Assembly: GCA_937901805.1 (NCBI GenBank)
Contig: CALDJI010000084.1
Location: forward strand, 1-9,381
Origin: an uncultured Clostridia bacterium
GTDB lineage: Bacteria > Bacillota > Clostridia > Oscillospirales > Ruminococcaceae
DNA length: 9,381 nt
Direction of reading: 5' to 3'
Shown here piece after piece: positions 1-5,787 of the stretch. A program made the position numbers and the translations under genes. Below the pieces are notes generated by a model that had not been told where the DNA came from, did no database searches, and saw only the letters and a list, made by a program, of their open reading frames with translations. Within the stretch, counting starts at the first letter, position 1; each line of letters opens with the position of its first letter.

Positions 1-217
1 CAAAGCCGTAATACTCGTCGAGATTCACAGTGCGTACTTTGGAAAAATCCAAATCTCCGCTTTCATATCCTTTTACCAGATTTTCATACAAACCGATCGG
101 AGTAGAACCCGTTGCCAGCCCTAAAACACAATCATTCTTCAAAACGACTTGTGCTGCAATGATATTTGCGGCTTTTTTACTCATTTCTGCGTAATCTTTC
201 GTCTTTATGATTTTCAA
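1..217 (-). CDS. nagB: Glucosamine-6-phosphate deaminase, N-terminal part (cut by window edge)
   Basis: This is the first 72 codons of a minus-strand gene that runs off the left edge. The enzyme converts glucosamine-6-phosphate to fructose-6-phosphate and ammonia in the cytoplasm, the last step of amino-sugar catabolism. Visible family hallmarks are the sugar-phosphate loop LATGSTP (about residues 38-44) and the NLDEY block at the edge, whose Asp is the catalytic proton-transfer residue in the family. The start is read as TTG at 217, giving MKIIKTKDYAEMSK, which aligns with the usual NagB N-terminus. An AGGAG motif (226-230) lies 8 nt upstream. An in-frame GTG at 224-226 overlaps that motif and is less likely. 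A good promoter lies 40 nt upstream. The gene is divergent from hsp20. Identification is by recognition of the motifs; the C-terminal part cannot be checked. Confidence 0.93.
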   Translation of the reverse strand, partial: MKIIKTKDYAEMSKKAANIIAAQVVLKNDCVLGLATGSTPIGLYENLVKGYESGDLDFSKVRTVNLDEYYGF

Positions 218-256
218 AACGCTCACTCCTAAATGATGAATTGAATTTCTAATTTC

Positions 257-285
257 ATTGTACATCAAAAGAGATGTTTTGTCCA
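257..285 (-). promoter_or_regulatory. Sigma-A-type promoter of nagB
   Basis: On the minus strand the -35 box TGGACA (280-285) and the -10 box TACAAT (257-262) are separated by exactly 17 bp. Each matches the consensus at five of six positions. Transcription should begin near position 250, giving a leader of about 33 nt before the TTG start. I found no convincing GntR/NagR-type operator palindrome around it. Confidence 0.75.
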
Positions 286-451
286 TGCGCAATGAAAATT
301 TTCCTTATATCCGTGATGGATCTATTTGAAAATATAAACCAGATACCCCCCGTCTTATTTACATTGCCATAGACAAATCTTTCCCGTATCCTCTCTTCTT
401 GATATTTATTTTCAGATACATTCTGATCCCTTTTATGTATATTTACGCCGA

Positions 452-492
452 ATTAAAATTAGCACTCAGTATAATTGAGTGCTAATTTTAAT
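452..492 (+). promoter_or_regulatory. CIRCE operator (HrcA binding site), extended
   Basis: The core TTAGCACTC-N9-GAGTGCTAA (459-485) is a perfect match to the CIRCE consensus recognised by the heat-shock repressor HrcA. The inverted repeat extends outward to 16 bp per arm without mismatch (452-467 and 477-492). The 9-bp spacer contains a perfect TATAAT (470-475), so HrcA bound here could cover a promoter -10 box directly; I see no good -35 box at the matching distance. The nearest downstream gene is hsp20, which starts 150 nt further on, so heat-inducible, HrcA-repressed expression of hsp20 is inferred. Confidence 0.95.
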
Positions 493-493
493 A

Positions 494-538
494 ATAGATT
501 CAAATTTCATATCATAGAATGTAATAATTTGAATCTAT
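494..538 (+). promoter_or_regulatory. Second inverted repeat in the hsp20 leader region
   Basis: Two perfect 13-bp arms (494-506 and 526-538, left arm ATAGATTCAAATT) flank a 19-nt spacer. The element begins one base after the end of the extended CIRCE and has a different sequence. If the transcript starts upstream it would form a 13-bp AU-rich hairpin in the mRNA leader, about 100 nt before the start codon. As DNA it could be a second operator. There is no U-tract after it on the plus strand, so it does not look like a terminator. The function is unknown; the repeat itself is certain. Confidence 0.6.
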
Positions 539-641
539 ACTAATCACTGTTGAAAGGAAGCGAGAACAAAATAAAATATATCAAAAAGCAAACCATACAA
601 ATATTTACTATCTGCCAGAATTTAATCAAGGAGATAATATT

Positions 642-1067
642 ATGTTTGATTTAATGCCATTCGATCGCAACGAAAAAAATTTATTCCACTATTTCGATAA
701 GATGGAAAAAGAGTTTTTCAGAAATTTTGAGCATGATTTTTCACAATTTCGAACAGATATCCTAGACCGGGGAAACCACTATGAACTGCAAGCAGAACTT
801 CCCGGCTTTGAAAAAAATGAAATTGATATCAATATCTGCGATAATTACCTAACCATCACCGCCCAACATAAACAAAATAAAGAGGAAACAAAGGATTCTT
901 TTGTATGCAGAGAACGTAAATATGGCTCATACTCCAGAAGTTTTGATATTTCAGGTATTAAACTTCAAGAAATCAGTGCTTCTTATAAACACGGTGTTCT
1001 GTCTGTAATACTTCCAAAAGCAGAGCAGAAAAAACTGGAGCAGGGACACCATATTCAAATTCAGTAA
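642..1067 (+). CDS. Small heat-shock protein, Hsp20/alpha-crystallin family
   Basis: This 141-residue protein is an ATP-independent holdase chaperone that binds unfolding cytoplasmic proteins during heat stress. A short Phe-rich N-terminal arm (residues 1-36) is followed by the alpha-crystallin domain (about 38-127). That domain shows the typical ELPGFEKNEI block (52-61), the RERKYGSYSRSF strand (90-101) and the GVLSVILPK block (118-126). The C-terminal tail ends with the IxI motif IQI (138-140), used in the family for oligomer assembly. Length is normal for bacterial Hsp20. The ATG is well supported by AAGGAG (628-633) with 8 nt spacing. It is monocistronic: CIRCE lies upstream and a strong terminator begins 9 nt after the stop. 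HrcA control is inferred from CIRCE. In clostridia such genes are often called hsp18 or hsp20; I leave the symbol open. Confidence 0.96.
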   Translation: MFDLMPFDRNEKNLFHYFDKMEKEFFRNFEHDFSQFRTDILDRGNHYELQAELPGFEKNEIDINICDNYLTITAQHKQNKEETKDSFVCRERKYGSYSRSFDISGIKLQEISASYKHGVLSVILPKAEQKKLEQGHHIQIQ

Positions 1068-1075
1068 CCTATTTT

Positions 1076-1119
1076 CACAAAAAGAACCCGAGTGTATGTA
1101 CACTTGGGTTCTTTTTGTG
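1076..1119. terminator. Bidirectional intrinsic terminator between hsp20 and the peptidase operon
   Basis: The arms 1076-1096 and 1099-1119 pair over 21 positions, with a single G-T pair (1090/1105). The GC-rich middle (GAACCC/GGGTTC) is flanked by an A5 run on one side and a T5 run on the other, so the hairpin is followed by a U-rich tail on both strands. It sits between two convergent stop codons (hsp20 ends at 1067, the peptidase gene at 1130) and most likely serves both transcripts. Confidence 0.93.
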
Positions 1120-1129
1120 TCATTTGATT

Positions 1130-3133
1130 CTATTTACAGTGTTTATCCATCCAATTGGTGATTTCCTGCAATCTTCTCACACGGTTTTTCGGCTGACCAG
1201 AACGACTCAATTCATGGTTATCGCCTTTAAACAGGCAAAGCCGTGCTTCTACACCATTATCAACTAACATGCTGTACATCTGCAGTGCTTCCACCATCCA
1301 GCAACGATAATCTTCATCAGAATGGATAAAGAGAGTTGGTGTCTTGGCATTGTGCGCAAACTTCAACGGAGATTGCGCCCACACTTTTGCAACATCTGTC
1401 TGCGTAGTAGCCAGCATCTGCCCAGAAACAAAGACTTTTCCAATATCAGTAGTACCTTCCATACTCACAAAATTGGAGATTGAACGCTGTGGAGCCGCTG
1501 CACAGAAACGATTGGTATGGCCGATGATCCAGTTTGTCATAAACCCGCCATAAGAACCGCCTGTTACGCCGACATGTTTTTCGTCAATCTGAGGATATCT
1601 TCTGAGTACTTCATCTGTAAATTCCATCAAATCCTGATAATCAATGGTACCAAAGCGCCCGGCAATATAGGAAAATTCATTGCCGCGTCCATCACTTCCA
1701 CGCGGGTTACAGAAAAACACAAAATAGCCGTGATTCGCCCAATACTGCATCTCATGATAAAAGACTTCTCCATATGTGGTTTTGGGTCCACCATGGATAT
1801 CAAAAATTGCCGGATAAGTTTTCGAGCTGTCATACCCGACCGGTTTGAGAACCCAGCCGTGGATTTCAATCCCATCCGAGTTCGTAAAATAGACCCGTTC
1901 CGGAACTACCGGAGGATATTCCTGATAAAAACGATCATTATGGGAAGTGATTCGTTTTTCTTCCCCGCCGCTGATCGGGAGCACATAAAGTTCTTCCAAT
2001 CTCATATCATGCATTGCAACATAGATGATCTCATCATCACAGATGTCTAACATGTCTACTGATCCATCTTTTGCAAGAATCGTCGTAACTTCTCCCTCAG
2101 CGGTACAGCACTGAATATGGGAAGCATCATAAACGTTGGAGATAAAATAGATTTTATCTCCATGAATACGGAAAACAGAACCGCTTCCATAGCGACAATC
2201 GGAGCCTACAGAATTCCCAACGCTCATCTCATCGCCGCAAAGTACTGTGCGCTCATTGTTATCCGGGTTCACACGGTACAGTTTTGGGCACTCTGTGATA
2301 CTGTAATCTTTGTTTTCCGCACCTACAAAAACAATAGCATCCCCAAAGAATCCCATTTCTCCAATCCGGAAGAGCTCCGGTTGAACCAAACATTTTGTCT
2401 CACAGCTGTTAAAATCATAAAGATACATTCCTGATTTCTGGGAACGAATGGTATCGAATTCCAAACCAGTAAACAAAATTTGTTGTTTATCTTTACTAAT
2501 CTTCACCTGACTTGCTGCAAAATAAGGAGCCGTTACCTGTGTAAGGGCTTCCGTCTTCGTATTATAAAGGTAAATACCGTTACGAATTTTATTAATAATT
2601 CCAGTTCCATTTGACCAGAACGGATATTCATCAAAAACTGTACAGCTTTCATCCTCTTCTTTGAACTGCTGAAGAAGTTCTTTTCGTTCCTGTCTTTGTT
2701 TCCCTTCCAGCATAGCAGAGCGCAGAACATGTTTTGTGGCTGTCAATACAACAGTATCCTCATTGATTCTTCCGACAAGGGAGGCCTTTAAAGGAACTGT
2801 AAACAACTTACTGCTTTTTCCATTGCAGAGATTGAGCAATGCAAATGTGGTGGAGTCCTCCTCATATTCCTCTTTTGTATTGCTATCCTTTTTAGCCATA
2901 GGATACAGCACCGTATTGTCATCATACCAAATATAAGATTTGATATCTCCTGTATCAGTTACTTGGCCATTCTTTCAGGTTTTTTTATCATAAACCCAAA
3001 GATTGGAAGTATAGTTGTTTTTCTCAACATTTGTCTGATGTACTATATAAGCGGCTTTATCTGCTGAGCCATTATAATTTAAAGCTGACAAAAACTGATA
3101 GTGTGTAAACGTATCCAGCTGCAATTTAGACAT
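1130..3133 (-). pseudogene. S9-family serine peptidase (prolyl oligopeptidase / acylaminoacyl-peptidase type), interrupted by in-frame TGA
   Basis: The full frame from ATG 3133 would encode 667 residues, a normal length for S9 peptidases that trim oligopeptides in the cytoplasm. SD-like AAAGGGTGAG precedes the ATG. Codon 53 is TGA (2975-2977), and the same frame continues unbroken to 1130, so a single base change is enough to explain it. The surrounding peptide WVYDKKT-stop-KNGQVTDTGD fits a propeller strand that commonly has Gly at this place (GGA to TGA). The N-terminal beta-propeller is followed by an alpha/beta-hydrolase domain with HGGP (447-450), nucleophile Ser527 in GGSYGG, Asp608 in DEDYR and His640 in GDNHE, so the catalytic part is intact. 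The remaining open frame starts at GTG 2911 (593 residues). The gene is third in an operon, 17 bp after a TPR gene. It may be a pseudogene, a read-through gene or a sequencing error. Confidence 0.85.
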
Positions 3134-3150
3134 GACGTATCTCACCCTTT

Positions 3151-3948
3151 CTATTTTTGCTTATCCATCAGAGCTGCGATATAAGCAAAAGCATAATAAT
3201 AGTCCTCTTCTCCTGCTTGACGCATCCAAGAGAGGATTTCCTCGGCCTGCTGTTCTTTCCCCGTAATTCGCAGGTAATTTGCAAGACCAAAACTGATGGT
3301 CAATTTATGTACCAAACTATCATAATTATCACGAATTTCCATCAATTCTTCCGGAGTAATAATCCCTGCATACATTTTCAGACGCTGATAGTACACCTCA
3401 TCAGCTCCCGGATTAAAATCAGGATTTTCAAATGCCGGCTTCATAGCATCCAGTAGCTTTTGTGCCTCATCCGGTTTTCCAAGGCGCTGCAGGGTAATCC
3501 AATACCAGTCACTGACAGCAACCTTCAGCTCCAAAGTCGTAGAAAGTTCATAACATCTGCGATAGGCGATTTCTGCTTTTTTTAAATCTTTCAGCAAAAA
3601 ATTCGTCAAAGCCAAATGATACCATACCTCCCAATTATCCGGAATCAGACGGGAAGCAATTGTAAAATCCGCCCTGGCGTCTTCAATTCTCCAGCAGGAA
3701 AGGTTTCTGTGAGCACGATGCCGGTAGTAAATTCCACAAAATGGATTGAGCGCGATTGCATTTGAAAAAGATTCCACTGATTCCCTAAATAAAAGCTGTT
3801 TTGCAAGTGCCAGCCCGCGTTCCATCCATAAATCTGCATTGTCTGGATCTGCTTTGATTTTTACATCAATTGCCTTTACCTCTTCGGAAAGTGGGATATC
3901 TGTGTGTTCCATTGGAAGCACCTGAAGATCTTTTGTTACTTTTTCCAT
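3151..3948 (-). CDS. TPR-repeat protein B (tandem paralogue of the upstream gene)
   Basis: This is a 265-residue soluble protein of unknown specific function, built of tetratricopeptide-like helical repeats; such proteins are protein-binding scaffolds. Recognisable repeat units are centred on DLWMERGLAL (39-48), YYRHRAHRNL (74-83), NWEVWYHLALTNFL (105-118), AVSDWYWITLQRLG (144-157) and a last helix pair near 217-238. It has no signal peptide or membrane segment. It aligns along most of its length with the preceding gene (shared DLWM, LFRE, YRHR, NWxxWYHL, DWYWxTLxxLG, AQK, YYQR), so the pair arose by tandem duplication. The start is ATG 3948, preceded by GAGGAG (3957-3962) at 8 nt; a GTG at 3957 overlaps that site. 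The ATG lies inside the end of the upstream gene (13-bp overlap), which implies coupled translation. The peptidase gene follows after 17 bp. Confidence 0.87.
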   Translation of the reverse strand: MEKVTKDLQVLPMEHTDIPLSEEVKAIDVKIKADPDNADLWMERGLALAKQLLFRESVESFSNAIALNPFCGIYYRHRAHRNLSCWRIEDARADFTIASRLIPDNWEVWYHLALTNFLLKDLKKAEIAYRRCYELSTTLELKVAVSDWYWITLQRLGKPDEAQKLLDAMKPAFENPDFNPGADEVYYQRLKMYAGIITPEELMEIRDNYDSLVHKLTISFGLANYLRITGKEQQAEEILSWMRQAGEEDYYYAFAYIAALMDKQK

Positions 3949-4754
3949 TTTGCACACTCCTCATCCCAACGTTTTAACAGCTCATAAGTTGCGCTCTCTG
4001 CAAAGCCACCCCAAGTAGTATCCCGTTTTGTAATATTGACTAGAATTTCGTGTGCTTTATCAAACTCGCCTTTTGTCAGGAAATAGAAGGCAACACCAAA
4101 ACCCTGTGTTGCATACATATGGTCGTCTTCCAGAGAATTTGCATAGTCAAGGATATCCTTTACATCTGCCTGTCCGCCATAAACCAGAACTCTTTGATAA
4201 TAATCCTTATTTTCTACAATGTTTTTACCGGAAGTGAGCATTCTTGCCGCTTTCTGAGCAAGTTCAAATTCACCAAGGTTCATCAAAGTCAACCAATACC
4301 AATCAATCACTGCGCTCAGAGATTCATCGTTATCCGTGATTTCAATACATCTTTCATAGGCATATCTTGCCCGCTCAAAATCAGCCATTAAATAATAAGC
4401 AAGACCGAGATGGTACCAGCAATCCCAATTCATCGGATTAATGCGCAAAGACAGCTCAAAATCTGCCGCGCCTTCCTGGTATCTCCTGATATTGACCATG
4501 GCGTGACCCCTATGACGATAGAGCAGAGCATGGAACGGATCATAAGTTAATCCGATTGAATATGCTTCAATGGCTTCACGGAACAACATCTGCCCTCTTA
4601 AAGCAATGCCCTTCTTCATCCAAAGATCCGGGTTTTTGGGATCCCGTTTCAACTCTTTTTCAATTTCATGTACTTTCTCTGACAACACCACGTCATCTGC
4701 ATGTTCAAAAATCTGTGTGCATTTGTCAGCCTTTGTTTTCATTTGTGCGCTCAT
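3936..4754 (-). CDS. TPR-repeat protein A, first gene of the TPR-TPR-peptidase operon
   Basis: This is a cytoplasmic, 272-residue TPR-type helical repeat protein with no enzymatic domain; a scaffold or adaptor role is inferred from the fold only. Repeat landmarks are DLWMKKGIAL (43-52), YRHRGHAM (79-86), NWDCWYHLGLAYYL (109-122), AVIDWYWLTLMNLG (148-161), YYQR (185-188) and FGVAFYFLTKGEFDKA (219-234). These match protein B block by block. The start is ambiguous: ATG 4754 has the GAGAGG part of the Shine-Dalgarno 9 nt upstream, while an in-frame TTG at 4760 lies 6 nt after AGGAG (4767-4771). I prefer ATG. A near-consensus promoter lies about 55 nt upstream. The last codons (EECAKWKK) also encode the ribosome binding site of gene B. 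I do not recognise a named family beyond TPR. Confidence 0.87.
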   Translation of the reverse strand: MSAQMKTKADKCTQIFEHADDVVLSEKVHEIEKELKRDPKNPDLWMKKGIALRGQMLFREAIEAYSIGLTYDPFHALLYRHRGHAMVNIRRYQEGAADFELSLRINPMNWDCWYHLGLAYYLMADFERARYAYERCIEITDNDESLSAVIDWYWLTLMNLGEFELAQKAARMLTSGKNIVENKDYYQRVLVYGGQADVKDILDYANSLEDDHMYATQGFGVAFYFLTKGEFDKAHEILVNITKRDTTWGGFAESATYELLKRWDEECAKWKK

Positions 4755-4808
4755 GAACAAAAACCTCTCCTTTATGTATTAATGTTGTGGGCAAATTACC
4801 TAGTTATG

Positions 4809-4837
4809 AGTATATACCTAACCCATATCAGTGTCAA
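4809..4837 (-). promoter_or_regulatory. Sigma-A-type promoter of the TPR-TPR-peptidase operon
   Basis: On the minus strand a perfect -35 TTGACA (4832-4837) is separated by 17 bp from the -10 TATACT (4809-4814, one mismatch). Transcription should start near 4802, leaving a leader of about 47 nt before ATG 4754. It is the best promoter in the 458-bp gap. A perfect TATAAT further upstream (minus strand of 4944-4949) lacks a matching -35 box. Confidence 0.85.
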
Positions 4838-4881
4838 TTGCAAGTATACTTTTTTGCAAAATCACAGGATAATTCTTGCAA
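4838..4881 (-). promoter_or_regulatory. Candidate operator: three TTGCAA boxes and a 10-bp palindrome next to the -35 box
   Basis: Three copies of the palindromic hexamer TTGCAA lie at 4838-4843, 4854-4859 and 4876-4881, and the 10-bp palindrome AAGTATACTT lies at 4842-4851, directly upstream of the -35 box of the TPR operon. A fourth TTGCAA is at 5044-5049. The cluster could bind a regulator of this promoter, but the region is AT-rich and chance cannot be excluded. No known regulator consensus is recognised. Confidence 0.3.
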
Positions 4882-4918
4882 ATTATACAGTTTATTCTTG
4901 GACAATTTGACATCAAAA

Positions 4919-4932
4919 AGAAAGCGCTTCCT
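4919..4932. promoter_or_regulatory. Possible cre-like site (CcpA)
   Basis: AGAAAGCGCTTCCT matches the palindromic cre pattern TGAAAGCGCTTTCA at 11 of 14 positions, including the whole central AAAGCGCTT. It lies about 80 bp upstream of the -35 box of the TPR operon. The outer bases, which matter for CcpA binding, do not match, so this is a weak candidate for catabolite control. Confidence 0.25.
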
Positions 4933-5159
4933 TAATATAGGACATTATATACAATTTTACACTAAATATATAATAAAAAGAAACAAAATTGATATTTCAA
5001 TATAAGAACCGGTATCTTACATGAAATATCAAAACACAAAATATTGCAATTGTTTTTTCACTTTGCAGTAATAAACCGTTTGCCTTTCATGTTCATCATC
5101 TCCATTGGACAACCGATTCCTTATTCAATAAAAATACGAAATCCTCCTTTAAAATTTTC
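4933..5159. other. AT-rich intergenic stretch without a recognisable gene
   Basis: This is the core of the 458-bp gap between the TPR operon and the ACT gene. Apart from the hairpin at 4989-5032 it holds an orphan AAAGGAGG (minus strand, near 5145-5152) with no start codon at a useful distance, and a 15-codon minus-strand frame (ATG GAG ATG ATG..., about 5058-5105) that resembles nothing I know. I see no RNA gene. Confidence 0.5.
4989..5032 (-). other. Isolated long hairpin followed by a U-rich tract on the minus strand
   Basis: Perfect 11-bp arms (4989-4999 and 5022-5032, TTGATATTTCA/TGAAATATCAA) enclose an inner 5-bp stem (5003-5007 with 5015-5019) around an ACCGGT core. On the minus strand the hairpin is followed by a T-rich stretch (4975-4988), as in an intrinsic terminator. 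No gene that ends here is recognisable between it and the ACT-gene terminator at 5160-5211. It could end a small RNA, catch read-through from the ACT gene, or be a relic. Confidence 0.45.
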
Positions 5160-5211
5160 AGTAAATAAAATAATGGCTGGGGAAAATTCCCCAGCCATTA
5201 TTTTATTTACT
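5160..5211 (-). terminator. Intrinsic terminator of the ACT-domain gene
   Basis: Arms 5160-5184 and 5187-5211 form a perfect 25-bp inverted repeat. The GC part is GGCTGGGGAA/TTCCCCAGCC, and the outer part is A/T-rich, giving a U-rich 3' side on the minus strand. It begins one base after the TAG stop at 5213-5215. It can act in either direction, but only the minus-strand ACT gene ends here. Confidence 0.92.
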
Positions 5212-5212
5212 T

Positions 5213-5650
5213 CTATTGAACAAATTCATAGATGTCATCTCCACGGATGAGCTTTGTCCCATGCTGCTGCAATACCTCAATAGCGGCATCTGTGTTTTCA
5301 ACACGCAAAATCACATAAGCGGTATTTTTGGCTCTGCCAATAAATGCATACATATATTCCACTGTGATACCGGCTGCCAAGAGCGTACTCAATGCATCGC
5401 AAAGACCTCCCGGCCGGTCGTCAATTCCAATTCCGATAACTTCAGTAATGGACACTGTATAACCGGCTTCTTTAAGTACATTCGCTGCTAGATCCGGTTT
5501 ATTGACAATTAAACGAAGAATCCCAAAATCCGTGGTATCTGCAATGGATAACGCCCGGATATCCACCTGATTGGCCGCAAGTGCTTTTGTAATATCAGCA
5601 AGACGACCCGGCTTATTTTCCACAAAGACAGAAATCTGCTTAATCAACAT
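5213..5650 (-). CDS. Double ACT-domain protein, probable amino-acid-binding regulator of the arylacetate module
   Basis: This 145-residue soluble protein consists of two ACT domains and nothing else. The first (about 3-66) has VFVENKPGRLADITKAL with the ligand-loop Gly-Arg-Leu. The second (about 71-140) has GIDDRPGGLCDALSTLLAAGI and AYVILRVENTDAAIEVL. ACT domains bind small ligands, usually amino acids, at dimer interfaces. Stand-alone tandem-ACT proteins of this type frequently sit beside phenylacetate-CoA ligase and indolepyruvate oxidoreductase genes, so sensing of an aromatic amino acid is a reasonable inference, not a demonstrated one. The ATG at 5650 has GGAGGGA (5657-5663) 6 nt upstream. 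It lies 137 bp after the ligase gene and has its own promoter in that gap, so it can be expressed separately from the operon. The length is typical. Confidence 0.9.
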   Translation of the reverse strand: MLIKQISVFVENKPGRLADITKALAANQVDIRALSIADTTDFGILRLIVNKPDLAANVLKEAGYTVSITEVIGIGIDDRPGGLCDALSTLLAAGITVEYMYAFIGRAKNTAYVILRVENTDAAIEVLQQHGTKLIRGDDIYEFVQ

Positions 5651-5674
5651 AAAAAATCCCTCCAGTCCTGTTGG

Positions 5675-5707
5675 TTATGGTTTACATACTTTACAAAAAG
5701 TACTCAT
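5675..5707 (-). CDS. Possible 10-codon leader ORF (MSTFCKVCKP) before the ACT gene
   Basis: This is an ATG-to-TAA frame of 10 codons in the approximately 90-nt leader of the ACT-gene transcript. A GGAG (5718-5721) lies 10 nt before the ATG. The peptide has a Cys-x-x-Cys pattern (CKVC) and ends 24 nt before the ACT-gene start codon. It contains Phe but no run of aromatic codons, and no alternative terminator is seen between it and the ACT gene, so classical attenuation is not supported. It may be a regulatory uORF or chance. Confidence 0.25.
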   Translation of the reverse strand: MSTFCKVCKP

Positions 5708-5746
5708 ATTCTCTATTCTCCAAAATAAACATAACGAACCATCATT

Positions 5747-5775
5747 ATTATAACATATACAGCGATGGTTTCCAA
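5747..5775 (-). promoter_or_regulatory. Sigma-A-type promoter for the ACT-domain gene
   Basis: On the minus strand a perfect TATAAT (5747-5752) lies 17 bp from TTGGAA (5770-5775, four of six consensus bases). The -35 box begins 12 bp after the stop codon of the ligase gene. Expected start is near 5740, giving a leader of about 90 nt. The 7-bp inverted repeat AACCATC (5737-5743) / GATGGTT (5764-5770) flanks the -10 box symmetrically and could be an operator. Confidence 0.72.
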
Positions 5776-5787
5776 TCAGACAACTAC

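Noticed and set aside
494..538. Intrinsic terminator before hsp20
   Set aside because: The stem is AT-rich with a 19-nt loop and no T-run after it on the plus strand.
1344..2434. Long plus-strand open frames opposite the peptidase gene (for example 1517-2050)
   Set aside because: They are antisense shadows of the peptidase frame, lack ribosome binding sites and show no protein-family features.
2924..2977. Selenocysteine insertion at the TGA in the peptidase, with the downstream stem as SECIS
   Set aside because: The stem starts 28 nt after the TGA and has a CUUAU loop without the bacterial SECIS features; the position is in a propeller strand where I expect Gly, not a redox Cys.
2975..2990. 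Programmed frameshift on the A7 run just before the TGA
   Set aside because: The frame before and after the TGA is the same, so slipping by one base would leave the correct frame; both shifted frames hit stops soon afterwards.
4050..5005. Plus-strand frames across the TPR genes and the gap
   Set aside because: Low-complexity, Phe/Ile/Cys-rich translations without initiation signals, antisense to well-supported genes or in AT-rich noncoding DNA.
5058..5105. Minus-strand micro-ORF starting MEMMNMKGKRF in the gap
   Set aside because: Only 15 codons, resembles nothing I know, and the frame upstream is closed by TAA; a relic or chance is more likely.
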